From Neoscytalidium dimidiatum (lineage: Eukaryota > Ascomycota > Dothideomycetes > Botryosphaeriales > Botryosphaeriaceae), in NCBI GenBank assembly GCA_037367355.1, contig CM074695.1, forward strand, positions 4,650,001-4,714,000: DNA of 64,000 bases, read 5' to 3'. A model generated the notes under the pieces. That model did no database searches. It saw nothing but the letters and a program-made list of their open reading frames with translations, and had not been told where the DNA came from. A program made the translations under genes and the position numbers. Within the stretch, counting starts at the first letter, position 1, and every line of letters starts with the position of its first letter. This document shows positions 10,965 through 21,554 of the stretch, piece by piece.

Positions 10965-12285
10965 ATGTCTGGAGCCAAGCGGATAGAGCAATGGGAGGTT
11001 GAGCGCTACTGGGAGATCTTCTCCTCCCTGGCCAACGGCGCTACCCACCTCGACGGCGCGCAGGCCGCCTCCGTGCTCAAGAACAGCCAGCTTCGCGACG
11101 ACCAGCTCGAGAAGATTTGGGACCTCGCCGACGTCGACAACGATGGCCGCCTGGACTTCGAGGAGTTCTGTGTCGCCATGCGCCTGATCTTCGACCTCGT
11201 CAACGGAGTACGTCGCCCGCCCGTGCCCCGGCCGCGCAGCATTCGGGCATCAAGGCCGCGAGGAGGAGGGGGGTTTCTGCGCGCATGAAAGCTGACACCA
11301 CTTCTCCGCTGTGCAGGAATACAACGACGTCCCCCAGACCCTGCCCGACTGGCTCGTGCCCGAGTCGAAAGCCCACCTGGTGCAAGCCACGCGCGCCATC
11401 TCGGGCCGGCAGCCCGAGTTCGAGCGGGTCGAGGACGACGACGACACGCCGGGCCTGAAGGACGGCTTCGACTGGTACATGTCGCCGGCGGACAAGCTGA
11501 AGTACGAGGAGATCTACTCGGCCAACAAGGACCACCGCGGCGACGTGACGTTCGAGGCGCTGGAGCCGCTGTACGACTCGCTCGACGTGCCCGACACCGA
11601 CATCCGCAGCGCCTGGAACCTGGTCAACGTGCGCGGCCACGAGTCCATCGGCAAGGACGCCTGCCTCGCCTTCCTGCACATCCTCAACATGCGCCACGAG
11701 GGCTACCGCATCCCCCGCTTCGTGCCCCCGAGCCTGCGTGCCAGCTTCGAGAAGGGCAACATCGAGTACAACATCGACCGCGTCCAGAGCCCCGCCGGCC
11801 GCTGGGCCGTCGACCGCAGCGACGATACCACCACCGGCCGCAAGGCCCGCTTCGGCGATGCTTATCTGAGCAGGCTGGGCGTCGGCGACAGGGGGAAGTA
11901 CATGCCCAAGGGCACCGACTTCAGCAGCACCCGCACGACCGAGGACTGGGAGGAGGTGCGGCTGAAGAAGCAGTTGCGCGACTTGGACGACAAGCTGGCG
12001 AACGTGGAGCAGACGATGAAGGCGAAGGGCAGGGACACGCGCGAGAACAGCAAGCCCGCGCTGGTGAAGCGGGAGCTGGAGCAATTGCTGGAATACAAGC
12101 GTCGGCAGCTGCGCGATCTTGAGCTAGGCGAGGGCCAGGCTAAGGAGGGCACTAGCTTGAAGGGCATGCAGGACGAGATCCAGACGGTACGGGAGCAGGT
12201 GGAAGGGCTGGAGCAGCATCTGCGGACGAGAGAGTCGGTGCTGGAGGATTTGAAGAGGCAGATAGAGGAGGAGAAGCGGAGTTGA
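10965..12285 (+). CDS. END3: END3, endocytic actin-patch adaptor
   Basis: Component of the Pan1-Sla1-End3 complex that links the endocytic coat to actin assembly at the cell cortex. Exons 10965-11207 and 11317-12285 give 403 residues, the usual length for fungal End3. The N-terminal EH domain covers about residues 8-80 and contains the EF-hand loop [13 protein letters not shown]. Next comes a linker with [19 protein letters not shown], a second EH-like region to about residue 235, then a charged C-terminal coiled coil (from about 315) typical of End3. The intron has donor GTACGT and acceptor GTGCAG. The start fits [19 protein letters not shown], the canonical End3 beginning. A core gene with nothing unusual. 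Confidence 0.95.
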
Positions 12286-12873
12286 GCAGACGGACTGGGT
12301 TTGGCATACGGAAGGTAAGAATGTATAGGGCATAATCGGCGTTAATACTATTTCATCCTCAACATGGAGTGTCGGTTGCAGCATGCCCTCGCGGCTGGGA
12401 GCCGAAAGTGGTGCATACCTCGGGCCTGGGTCAAGATAAGCGTAGTGCATCTGGACCACCTAGTCTAATGTCGATCAGGAACGGCGCAGGTGAGTTACCT
12501 TGCAGCTAGCAGCAGGGGAATCCAATGGGAAGCGCGAGTAACTCGATTCTTGGGGGGGATCTTCGGACATTGGATCGCCAAGCCTTCTCGCTAATCTGCG
12601 TCGCGTCTCCCGCGGTTCGTGACGTCGACGCGTCTGAAGCCTGGAGAGAGTAATTAAGCCATTGGCCACTCACTCCGCGCCGTGCCTGGCACCTCACCCG
12701 CACTCCACTTTCAGACCTGCTTGCACATTGACGCATCCTCCTCACATTGCGCACCCATCCGGGCATCCCGTTTGTCCCGCGTCAAAGCAGACGGCACGCC
12801 ACTCTTGTCCGTCTCGTCGCCACCCGTACAAACGCGCTCGCACGCGCACTATTGTCCTATCTTCCATTCAAAA
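12286..12873. other. Intergenic and leader of the SNF2 gene
   Basis: About 590 bp with no gene. The frame of the SNF2 gene stays open upstream to 12682, but the first ATG in good context is at 12874. Confidence 0.5.
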
Positions 12874-15714
12874 ATGCCCTCCGCAAAGGACGACAGCACT
12901 GCCTCCCCCTCACCTGCGCCCGTCGACGACTCCACAATGGAGCCCGCCGTTTCCGACGCGATGCTGAAGGAGGAAGAGAAGATGCGCCAAGCCCGCGAGA
13001 AGCAGGATCTAGCGCGCGAAAAGGCGCTCGCGAAGGAGCGCCAGAAGGATATCGAAGGCGGAAGCGAGGCTGTGGATACAAAGTTCAAGGCACTGGAGTA
13101 CCTGCTCAGCCAGAGCAAGCTTTACAGCTCCATCATGCTGGCCCAGATGCAGCGTCAGGAAGAGGAAGAGACTGTGCGTGACGAGAAGGGCCGGAAGCGC
13201 GCGCAGGCAAGAGAGGAGAAGGCGGAGAAGGTCGCCGAGGCTGGACAGAGGAGGGCCACGAGGGCGGGTGCGGCTGGTAAGGATGTGGAGAATGACGAAA
13301 ATGAGTCGAAGACCGAGAAGAAGCTGCCAACGCGCGGGAAGGGAAAGCCATCGAAGAAGGCAGAGGGCAACAAAATTTCGAACTATTTCAAGAAGGAGGT
13401 CATCGAGGCAAAGGCCGGGAAGACGAGCGTGTCGGATGCTTTACAGGAGGCGGTTGATGCCGACGTCAAGACTTCTGATGTTGGTATCCAGAACCTGCGC
13501 TCGGCGCGCCAGCCGAAGTTGGTCACTGGCGGCACTATGAGGACATATCAACTTGAGGGACTCGAATGGCTGACTTCGCTGTACGAGAACGGCCTCAATG
13601 GTATCCTCGCTGACGAGATGGGATTGGGGAAGACTATCCAGACCATCTCCTTCCTTGCCTTCCTCCGAGAAAAGGGCGTCTACGGACCTTTCCTAATTGC
13701 AGCACCTCTCAGCACAACCATGAACTGGGTGGAAGAGGTTCGGAAATGGGCGCCTACGATACCAGTCGTGCTATATCATGGCAGCAAGCAAGAGCGTGAA
13801 CAGATCCGGAGAAAGAAGCTGAAGAGCCCGGGTGCTCCCGAATTTCCGATTGTCGTCACGAGTTATGAGATTTGTATGAACGATCGCAAATTCCTTGCAG
13901 GCTTTGGATGGAAGTTCATCATCATTGATGAAGGCCACCGCATCAAGAATCTCAACTGTCGTCTTATCCGCGAGCTGCAATCGTACCAGTCAGCAAACAG
14001 ATTGCTCATCACGGGCACTCCATTGCAGAACAACCTTCAGGAGCTCTGGTCTCTGCTTCACTTTCTCATGCCTACCATTTTCGACAAGCTAGAGTCCTTC
14101 GAGTCGTGGTTCGACTTCTCTGCTCTCAAGGACCGCCAGGGCTACGAGCAAATTTTCTCCGAGGAACGCAAGCAGCGGCTCGTGGCCAGTCTCCATGCTA
14201 TCCTCAAACCTTTCCTTCTAAGGCGAGTCAAGGCCGATGTGGAGAAATTGATGCCCCGGAAGCGCGAGTATATCCTATATGCCCCGCTCACTCCAATGCA
14301 GCGTGAGCTTTACCAAGCCATTCTGGACGGTACCAGCCGACAGTATTTAGAAGATAAGGCTGCTGAACAGATGAGTAGCAACGCGGGAACGCCTCGCAGC
14401 TCTCGCAGTAATGGGAGTCTCAAACGGAAGGCTCTTGACAGTGGCACTGCTACACCCAGTAAAAGCACAAAGACAAGCAGAGAAGCCACACCCGCTTCTG
14501 CTCCGAGTAGTGGTCGTGGCCGCCGACGCACTGCAGCCGGTCGCAAGACTTACGAAGAGGTCAGCGATGCGAAGTATTTCCGGCAGCTAGAAGCAGGAGA
14601 TGATTCAGACACAACACCGGAGTCGCGGTCTACCCCGGGCACCGAAGTCGAAGAAGAAGATATTCGTGCTGCTACGCTTGCCATGGCCAAGCGTCAGATT
14701 GGTGCAAAGAAGCTTCAAAATCCCGTCATGCAACTGCGTCTTTGCTGCGACTCACCATACAACTTCTTCAGCCCCTTCGTTGACCCAAAGACTGGTGAAG
14801 AAGGCGCTCCTGATGAGTCACTGGTGACGACGTCCGGAAAGATGTTGCTGCTCGACGCCCTGCTACCGAAGTTGTTTGACGAAGGCCACAAGGTTCTGAT
14901 CTTCAGCCAGTTCAAGACACAGCTCGACCTGCTGGAGAGCTACGCAGAAGAGCTGCGCGGCTGGCGCACCTGCCGCATCGACGGCAGCGTTAAGCAAGAA
15001 GACCGACAGAAGCTCATCAAGGCCTTCAATAAGCCCACTACCACGCCCTCCTCCTCTGTCCCCGCTCAGAATGGCAAGACCACGAAACCTTCCTCCCGTC
15101 GGGCCTCCAAGAAAGCGGCTACTCGTGATCACAGCCCCGCCGATCCCGCCAACGACGACGAGGAAGGAGAGGAGGATGACCCCCGCCCGGCCAACCTTTT
15201 CCTGCTGTCCACGCGCGCGGGCGGCCAGGGCATCAACCTGGCAGCCGCCGACACGGTCGTGCTGTTCGACAGCGACTGGAACCCGCAGCAGGACCTGCAG
15301 GCGCAGGACCGCGCGCACCGCATCGGCCAGACCCGCAACGTCATCGTCTACCGCCTCGCCACCCGCAACACCGTCGAGACGCAACTCCTCGACGCCGCCG
15401 AGGGCAAGCGCCGGCTGGAGAAGCTGGTCATCCGGAAGGGCGGGCTGACGAGGGGGGACAACAGGGCCGCGAGGGAGGAGCGCGAGGAGTTGGATGAGCT
15501 GCAGAGGCTGTTGAGGAGGGAAGATGGCGTCGCGTGGGATGTCAAGGGGAAGGAAGGTCTGTTGGGTGAGGAGGAGTTGAGGATTCTGACGGATCGGAGT
15601 GAGGAGGCGTATGTGAGGGCGGAGGAGGGCGTGGATGTTGGTGGTGATGGAACTGTGTTTAGGGCGGTGGAGAAGAGGGGCGAGGGTGGTATTTTGGAGG
15701 GATTGAAGGCGTAG
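12874..15714 (+). CDS. SNF2-family ATPase, LSH/DDM1/Irc5 type
   Basis: Nuclear ATP-dependent chromatin remodeller of the HELLS/LSH-DDM1 group (yeast Irc5, Neurospora MUS-30), implicated in genome stability. A single exon of 946 residues. The N-terminal 200 residues are charged, with coiled-coil and KKAEGNKISNYFKKE, a basic linker. The ATPase core starts at about 220: Walker A in LADEMGLGKTIQT (about 243), DEGH box (about 350), LLITGTPLQNNLQELWSLL, then the C-lobe with VLIFSQFKTQLDLLE, STRAGGQGINLAAAD and the arginine-finger motif QAQDRAHRIGQTRNVIVYRL (about 808). A Ser/Arg-rich insert of about 100 residues (roughly 495-600) splits the two lobes. Start: ATG at 12874 after a CAAA-like context; an in-frame ATG at 12682 would add 64 weakly plausible residues. 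The orthology within SNF2 is inferred from motif similarity. Confidence 0.9.
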   Translation: MPSAKDDSTASPSPAPVDDSTMEPAVSDAMLKEEEKMRQAREKQDLAREKALAKERQKDIEGGSEAVDTKFKALEYLLSQSKLYSSIMLAQMQRQEEEETVRDEKGRKRAQAREEKAEKVAEAGQRRATRAGAAGKDVENDENESKTEKKLPTRGKGKPSKKAEGNKISNYFKKEVIEAKAGKTSVSDALQEAVDADVKTSDVGIQNLRSARQPKLVTGGTMRTYQLEGLEWLTSLYENGLNGILADEMGLGKTIQTISFLAFLREKGVYGPFLIAAPLSTTMNWVEEVRKWAPTIPVVLYHGSKQEREQIRRKKLKSPGAPEFPIVVTSYEICMNDRKFLAGFGWKFIIIDEGHRIKNLNCRLIRELQSYQSANRLLITGTPLQNNLQELWSLLHFLMPTIFDKLESFESWFDFSALKDRQGYEQIFSEERKQRLVASLHAILKPFLLRRVKADVEKLMPRKREYILYAPLTPMQRELYQAILDGTSRQYLEDKAAEQMSSNAGTPRSSRSNGSLKRKALDSGTATPSKSTKTSREATPASAPSSGRGRRRTAAGRKTYEEVSDAKYFRQLEAGDDSDTTPESRSTPGTEVEEEDIRAATLAMAKRQIGAKKLQNPVMQLRLCCDSPYNFFSPFVDPKTGEEGAPDESLVTTSGKMLLLDALLPKLFDEGHKVLIFSQFKTQLDLLESYAEELRGWRTCRIDGSVKQEDRQKLIKAFNKPTTTPSSSVPAQNGKTTKPSSRRASKKAATRDHSPADPANDDEEGEEDDPRPANLFLLSTRAGGQGINLAAADTVVLFDSDWNPQQDLQAQDRAHRIGQTRNVIVYRLATRNTVETQLLDAAEGKRRLEKLVIRKGGLTRGDNRAAREEREELDELQRLLRREDGVAWDVKGKEGLLGEEELRILTDRSEEAYVRAEEGVDVGGDGTVFRAVEKRGEGGILEGLKA

Positions 15715-16654
15715 GGAAGGGTTGCAGAGCACTGCATGGTTTTGAGCGTTCATGCTTGGATCGGGAGCGCGTTTCTTGGATGAGAGTCTCAGGCTTCTGG
15801 AATATTCAGCGATGCCTAGAAGAAATTTATTTTGATCCTTTCATGGTGGGTGCAAAGTAACAGAATAGTATGTGATATTCTTGGTGAGTACGCTCAGTGA
15901 AGGGCGGCGTCCTCGGCCCGGAGCTTCACTAGTCCAGATACGGTAATTTCACTGGTGGTTAGTGACATTTGGACAGCCACAGCCAATGGTACATCTTATC
16001 ACCTTGTTACTTTCGGATCCTACCAGGGTGTCAACATAATCACCACAGCCAATGACCGTTGGAATCATTCTTGTATATTTTCGGAACCAACAAAGCTTAT
16101 CTAAGCTCTTTCTCGGCAAGGATAAAGATATTCATAATTACTGGTGGTCTATTCCCTTATCTTCACCTTTCCCAAGTCGTGTGTTGACCTGCTCCAAGTT
16201 GCGGATCCGCAATCCCTTAACCCATCTCCACCTGAACAATGGCTCTGCCTTATCAAAGTTCTAGTCCCTGCAGTGATCCGGCATCCCACGAACGCTTACT
16301 GCTTACCAACACTGTGGGGTAGCAGATACGCTATGTTCTATCACGACAACACGAAAATATCCGACAACATCCGCGCCATCGTCGGATGGGAGCTTCTCCA
16401 TCAAGCGTCTTACAATGGGATGGACCGAGGATCACGCCAAGTCGTTGATGCCAAAAGAGGGGCATGAAGCTTGATTTGGCTCCAAAGAAAGGGGCTACAA
16501 TGGAGCATATAAGACATCAAAGTCCTAGCCTCAGAGCGCCTGATGCCCCGAAAAATCTCGGATCACTTGCCTATGATAAGTAGTGATCCTGAACGTAGTC
16601 AGATTTCCAAAAAGGCGGCAGGCCCACTGACTCTCGAAACAGCCAATAGCAACC
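15715..16654. other. Intergenic, nothing recognised
   Basis: About 940 bp between the SNF2 gene and the broken dehydrogenase. No open frame here has a domain or splice support. Confidence 0.5.
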
Positions 16655-17789
16655 ATGCCAGTAGATTTTACATTGACGCCCGCTCAAGAGGCTCTCAAAG
16701 CTTCTGCCCGCCAATTCGCCAAAACAGTCCTTGTGCCTTGCCACGCGCATTATCTGCAGCTGCCGACCCAGTATGAGCTCTTTCGCGTCACGCAGGACGC
16801 GTACCGGCAAATGGTTGAGGGTGGATGGATCAAGATGCAGATACCCACCGAGTCCGGCGGCACGCGGCAGAGCTTGATTGATGTTGCCATCGTCTGCGAG
16901 GAGTTCTTTGCCGTTGACTCCAGCCTGCCCATCACCTGGTTGGTGACTGGGTTGGGTCTCGCGCCCATCTTCATGTAGTGGGTGATTCCCCTCCTCAAGC
17001 TGCTTATTACGATACGTCCCCCTATAACAGCATGGCATTAATATCTCGTTAGTGGTACTGAGGAGCGGAAGAAAATTTTTTGGCGCCTTTCTTGAAATCC
17101 GAAGGGACACCCCTTGCAGCCCTGGGCTTCACCGAGCCGACCGGATCGGCCAACTGGCTGCGGAACGAAGGCGGCAAGGGCGTGCAGACATTCGCCCGCA
17201 TCGAGGGCGACGAAGTCATCATCGACGGCGGCAAGGCCTGGGCATCGAGCAGCGCTGGCGTAAGTGACTCTTCACTTAATCAACCAGATGAGTATTCCAA
17301 TCGACCAAAACACCAAAAACATAAAGTGGGACTTCCAAGGCCCCGAGATGCTCTGCCTCGTCTGCCGCTTCAGCACGCCCGACCATCCACCACCAGAGCG
17401 TCGCGGACTCGCTGATCGGCATGAAGGCCCGGCTGGAGACGACGCGCTACCTGACCTGGCGGGCGTGCCATCTGCTCGAGACCACCGGCGAGGCCGAGTT
17501 GGCGTACATGGCGAAGGTGTACGGCTCTGAGGCTGCTGTTCAGTGCGTGCTCGAGGCCATGCAGGCGGTTGGTGTGTCGGCGTACGATTCGACGCAGCCG
17601 TACGGACGCATGATGGACGATGCTATCTGCTTGCCCCTGTTTGAGGGATCGAATATGGGGATCAGGAGGAGGCAGATCCAGAAGATTTCCGCCGCGCCCG
17701 GATACGATCCCGAGTCGTGTGCGAGTGGGAAAGGATGGAGCAAGTCGGTGGAAGGGTTCCCGAAGGGTTTGCTGAAGTGCCATATTTGA
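16655..17789 (+). pseudogene. Acyl-CoA dehydrogenase / nitroalkane oxidase-like, broken
   Basis: A flavoprotein of the acyl-CoA dehydrogenase superfamily, closest in my recollection to fungal nitroalkane oxidase. Exon 1 (16655-16974) gives an intact N-terminal helical domain (MPVDFTLTPAQEALKASARQ). The next exon opens in phase at 17053, but loses one base in the T run 17076-17081. The conserved continuation LAPFLKSEGTPLAALGFTEP then sits in another frame. After an intron (17260-17336), WDFQGPEMLCLVCRFSTPD jumps at about 17381-17393 directly to HQSVADSLIGMKARLETTR, again out of frame. Compared with nitroalkane oxidase about 110 residues are gone. The C-terminal domain is well kept to the stop, with LFEGSNMGIRRRQIQK. 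That motif has Glu where nitroalkane oxidase has its catalytic Asp, and Arg at the partner position. It is a recent pseudogene unless the assembly is wrong. Confidence 0.8.
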
Positions 17790-18515
17790 GAAGGCTGAAC
17801 TGTTGTGCGGGGTTGGTTAAGAGATGGCTGTGGCCTGATTCGATAGGATGCGTGCCGTTAGTAAAGCCCTTCTATATGTAGTTGGCTTTGTTTAAATGAA
17901 CAATTGACACTCAAGCTTATGAGACTAGATGCCAGTAAGCGTACGAACTTTGTGTTGAAAAGAAGATTGTGTTCTTCTTTTTCTTTTTCGTTCGGGGTGG
18001 CGGTGGTCGGTAGGCACATGAATTGCTTACGAGCCAATTAAGTGTTGTGCAGCATGACCGGATAATTACCCATGCTATTCAACGGGGTCGTGACGGACGG
18101 GATGATCCTCTCCTTTTCCGAGTAAGATACGAACGTCCAATGACTGCTTAGATTTCTCATGGCTGCCTTCCAATTCGATAAGATGTGTAGGCATTTTTCC
18201 GAATAATTGCCGAACAAATATATGAGACGCGATCGATGTAAAACACTGTGAAGCATTTGTTTCTTCCTACACATTGCAACAGGGCCAATCGAAAGTATGA
18301 ACAGATCGTAATATATCGATTTCCGGCCGATGCATTCGAATACCGTACCATGAACATATTACATGCTTTGAGTCCGACCTTGGCGTTATATTTACATGCG
18401 TTTAATAGAGTCTCTACAGTTTAGCAGTCGATAGTCATTTCTACTCCATTCTAAATTTCGCACTTTATTCTCAGCAAGAATCGCTCCACCAATCATGAAC
18501 ACTCTCATCCGTTGG
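17790..18515. other. Intergenic, nothing recognised
   Basis: About 725 bp, AT-richer than the flanking genes, containing the 3' ends of the dehydrogenase relic (+) and the SDR gene (-). Confidence 0.5.
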
Positions 18516-19379
18516 TCAGAGCTTGGATCCCCCCGTGCCCGTGGAGCAAGTGATACCCCCATCCACGACCAAAGAATGTCCGGTGACATATTTTGCTGCG
18601 GCACTCGCCAAAAACACGACCGCATTAGCCACATCAAAAGGCTCGCCCATCCGTCCCATCGGGACATTGTGCTCTGTAATCTTCCTGAATATCTCCCTCT
18701 CTTCCTCCTTCTCGCTTGCCCCAAACGCCTCCACCAACGGCGTGTAAATCAGCCCCGGCACCACCGCATTCACCCTCACCCCTCTCGCCGCGTACATAAC
18801 GGCGGTCGCGCGCGTAAACTGCAGCACGGCCGCCTTCGCGGCCGCATACGCCACCTGCGGCTTCCCGATATACCTGATGCCCGTGATCGACGCGTTGTTG
18901 ACGACCACGCCGCCGCCGGGCTGCCTCTCCATGACGGGCAGCACGGCGCGGCACGCCAAGAACACGGTCTTCAGGTTGAGCGCGAGCTGGGCGTCCCAGG
19001 CGTCCTCGGCCATGGCGCCCGGGTCGCCGCGCGCGGTGGCGCCGACGTTGTTGACCAGCACGTCGATGCGGCCGCCCAGCGCGCGCAGCGCGGCGGCGAC
19101 CACGGCCGCGACGTCGGCCGCCTTGGTCGCGTCCGCGGCCATGACGTCGCAGCGGCTGCCGGGCGGCAGGCGGGCCGCCGTGCGCTGCGCCGCCGCGAGG
19201 CTGATGTCGCAGCCGAACAGCCGGACGCCGTTGTGCGCGAGGGCGTACGCGGTGGCGGCGCCGTTGCCGAAGGCGGTCGTGGTCGCTGGCCCGGTCTGGC
19301 CGATGCCGATGATGAGCGCGGTTTTGCTGCGGAGGTCGGGATATGAGGGGAGGTTTTGCGGATGGTCGGGGGCCGACAT
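18516..19379 (-). CDS. Short-chain dehydrogenase/reductase
   Basis: NAD(P)-dependent oxidoreductase of the classical SDR family; substrate unknown. A single exon of 287 residues. The cofactor loop is unusual: IIGIGQTGPATTTAFGNGAA occupies the place of the usual TGxxxGxG loop, with the final GNGAATA aligning to the end of the motif. The catalytic set is otherwise present: NNVGA, VVNNASITGIRYIGK with the Ser, YAAAKAAV with the YxxxK pair, and RVNAVVPGLIYTPLV after it. The C-terminus ends VTGHSLVVDGG plus a short tail, as in sugar or polyol dehydrogenases. I chose the ATG at 19379 (MSAPDHPQNLPSYPDLRSK); the frame stays open upstream but is low-complexity. It is divergent from the MFS gene at 19821 with 441 bp between, so the two may be co-regulated. 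Confidence 0.85.
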   Translation of the reverse strand: MSAPDHPQNLPSYPDLRSKTALIIGIGQTGPATTTAFGNGAATAYALAHNGVRLFGCDISLAAAQRTAARLPPGSRCDVMAADATKAADVAAVVAAALRALGGRIDVLVNNVGATARGDPGAMAEDAWDAQLALNLKTVFLACRAVLPVMERQPGGGVVVNNASITGIRYIGKPQVAYAAAKAAVLQFTRATAVMYAARGVRVNAVVPGLIYTPLVEAFGASEKEEEREIFRKITEHNVPMGRMGEPFDVANAVVFLASAAAKYVTGHSLVVDGGITCSTGTGGSKL

Positions 19380-19820
19380 GGCTGTTGATTGGACGGGATG
19401 CGGTTGCGCGGCTCGATTGGTGTGTATTTGTCTTGGTGTGTGCGAAACCCCAACTGCCGCGCTGGAAGAGCACTCCTGAAGAAATATTCGTTGGCCAGCG
19501 TAATTGCGTGATTGCCTCGGGAACCTTCGCCGTGAGTGGGCGATCTGCCCTTTGTCTCCGCATCTCACTAACGCCGTCCCCACTCTCTGTTGCATCTCTT
19601 CCGTGTTTGCGGGCTCCCCTGTTCCTGCAATGCAGCTTTCTCCGCATCATCGACCTTGGCGCATGTCGGCAATACTTAAACCGAGCGTGACTGTCAGAGA
19701 AGCCATGAGGTTCAGCGTTTTGACGTTTTGTCCTCGATTGTGTTTTCCCTTCAAATTACGTCCTGTCATCCGTTAGAGAGATTGAAGTCACTTCGAGGCA
19801 TTTTGACCATTCCACGAAAG
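19380..19820. promoter_or_regulatory. Divergent promoter region, SDR / MFS
   Basis: A 441-bp region between two divergent start codons. The arrangement suggests shared control of the reductase and the transporter. I see no specific binding site that I would defend. Confidence 0.45.
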
Positions 19821-21396
19821 ATGGAAAAGCCAGACGTCACACTAGCTGAAAATGCCAGTGAAGTTTCTCCTGTACGCCCTATCCCCGCATTCTACGCCAC
19901 TCCCACTTACGCAGAGCAGAAGCGGCAGGAAGACGCTGCGTTGGAAGAGGGCGACTCTGAACTCAACGATACCAAGCGCGCGCGCCGTCTCGTTCGAAAA
20001 ATGGACCTGCACATCCTACCTTTGTGCGCTTGGGTCTACCTTCTCAACTATTTGGACCGTGGCAACATCGGTAATTCCAAAGTCTTGAACCAAGAGACTG
20101 GGGACTCGCTGCTTCAGCGCACGGGCATGAGCAACATGAATTATGCCGTTGCCGTGTCTATATTCTCCCTTGCCTACGCGCTCTTCGAAGTGCCTTCCAA
20201 CTTCATCATGAAGCGCTACGTCCGCCCCTCCCGCTGGCTGGCCACCCTACTGTTCTGCTGGGGCGTCTTCACCATAGGCTTTTCAGGTGTCCAGAACTAC
20301 GCCTCGGTCGTAGTGCTCCGGTTTTTCGTTGGTGTATTCGAGGCAGGTTTCTTCCCCGGTACATCACTTCAAACTCCAGGCCACGCGCAGCCGGCACTGG
20401 CACTGACAATACGCCGCAGGCACCGTATACCTCATCACCTTTTGGTATCCCGTAGAAGAGCGCTCCGTCCGCATCGCCTTCGTCCTAGCCTCCGCAACGG
20501 CCGCGGGCGCTTTCGGGGGCTGCATCGCGTACGGCGTGGGCCACATCAACGGCGCCGGCGGCCTCGAAGGCTTCCGCTGGCTGTTCATCATCGAAGGGCT
20601 GGTCACGGTCGCCAGCGTGCTCCTCGTGCTCTTCTTCCTGCCCGACTACCCCTCGCGCGCGCGCTTCCTCTCCGCCCCGGACAAGGCCTTCGTCGAAGGC
20701 CGCATCGCGCGGCAGGGCGGCGGCGGCGGCTACACGTCCGCCAAAGCCACGCGGCGGGAGATCCTCGAGACGTGCGCCAGCCCGCGCATGGCGGCGCACT
20801 ACCTCGCGTACCTGTGCGACTGCGTGCCGCTCGGGTCGCTGACCTTCTTCACGCCGACCATCGTCGCCGGCCTGGGCTACACGTCCATCCGCGCGCAGCT
20901 CATGACGGTGCCGCCGTGGCTGGTCGGCTACGCCGCCTGCCTCTGCCTCGGCTGGTCCGCCGACCGCCGCAACGCCCGCGGCTGGCACGTCGCGCTGTCG
21001 TCGACCGTCGGCGGCGCCGGCTGGCTGGCCGCGGGGCTGCTGCCCGCCGACGCCTACGCCCGGCGCTACGGCTGCCTCGTGCTGTGCGCCTGCGGCGCGT
21101 TCCCGTCCAGCGGCCCGCTCAGCGCCTGGGTCACCTGCAACGTGCCGACCGCGGTCACCATGGGCATCGCCACCGCGCTGAACAACTCGGCCGCCGGGGT
21201 GAGCCAGATCGTCGCGCAGTGGATCTGGAAGGGCGAGGAGGAGGCGCGGGGATTCCCGACTGGGAACTTTGTGTGCGCGGCTTGTAGCTTCGCGACGGCG
21301 GCGATGGCGGTCGGGTTGAGGTGCTATTACGGGCGGTTGAATGAGAGAGGGGACGCGGTGGATGCGAGAGGGCAGCGTAGGGTATGGTTATTGTGA
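19821..21396 (+). CDS. MFS transporter, Dal5/allantoate permease type
   Basis: Proton-coupled importer of the anion:cation symporter family (Dal5, Tna1, Liz1 relatives), which take up small organic acids or vitamins. Exons 19821-20358 and 20420-21396 give 504 residues. The 61-nt intron lies after VFEAGFFPG, a common intron site in this family. Motifs: LHILPLCAWVYLLNYLDRGN in helix 1, YALFEVPSNFIMKRYVRPSR, then TVYLITFWYPVEERSVR after the intron, GFRWLFIIEGLVTV, and 12 predicted helices in total. Without splicing, the exon-1 frame runs on as an Arg/His-rich shadow, so the spliced model is right. It is paired head-to-head with the SDR gene, and next door lies a decaying acyl-CoA dehydrogenase; a small catabolic group is a fair guess. 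Confidence 0.9.
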
Positions 21397-21554
21397 TTTA
21401 TGGAGCAATGCGGTTTGTATTGCATTCAGTCGAAGATGACTGAGTTTTGCTAAGCCTACCGGTTGCCTTGTTGCCCATACTCCCTGCCAACAAGTAAAGA
21501 GCGTGAAATCATTGCAGTAACAAGGCCGTCGTGCGTGAGGTTGTTCCGCGGAGT

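Noticed and set aside
11200..12084. 294-codon Leu/Val/Ala-rich frame antisense to END3
   Set aside because: Mirror of the GC-rich END3 exon; no independent features.
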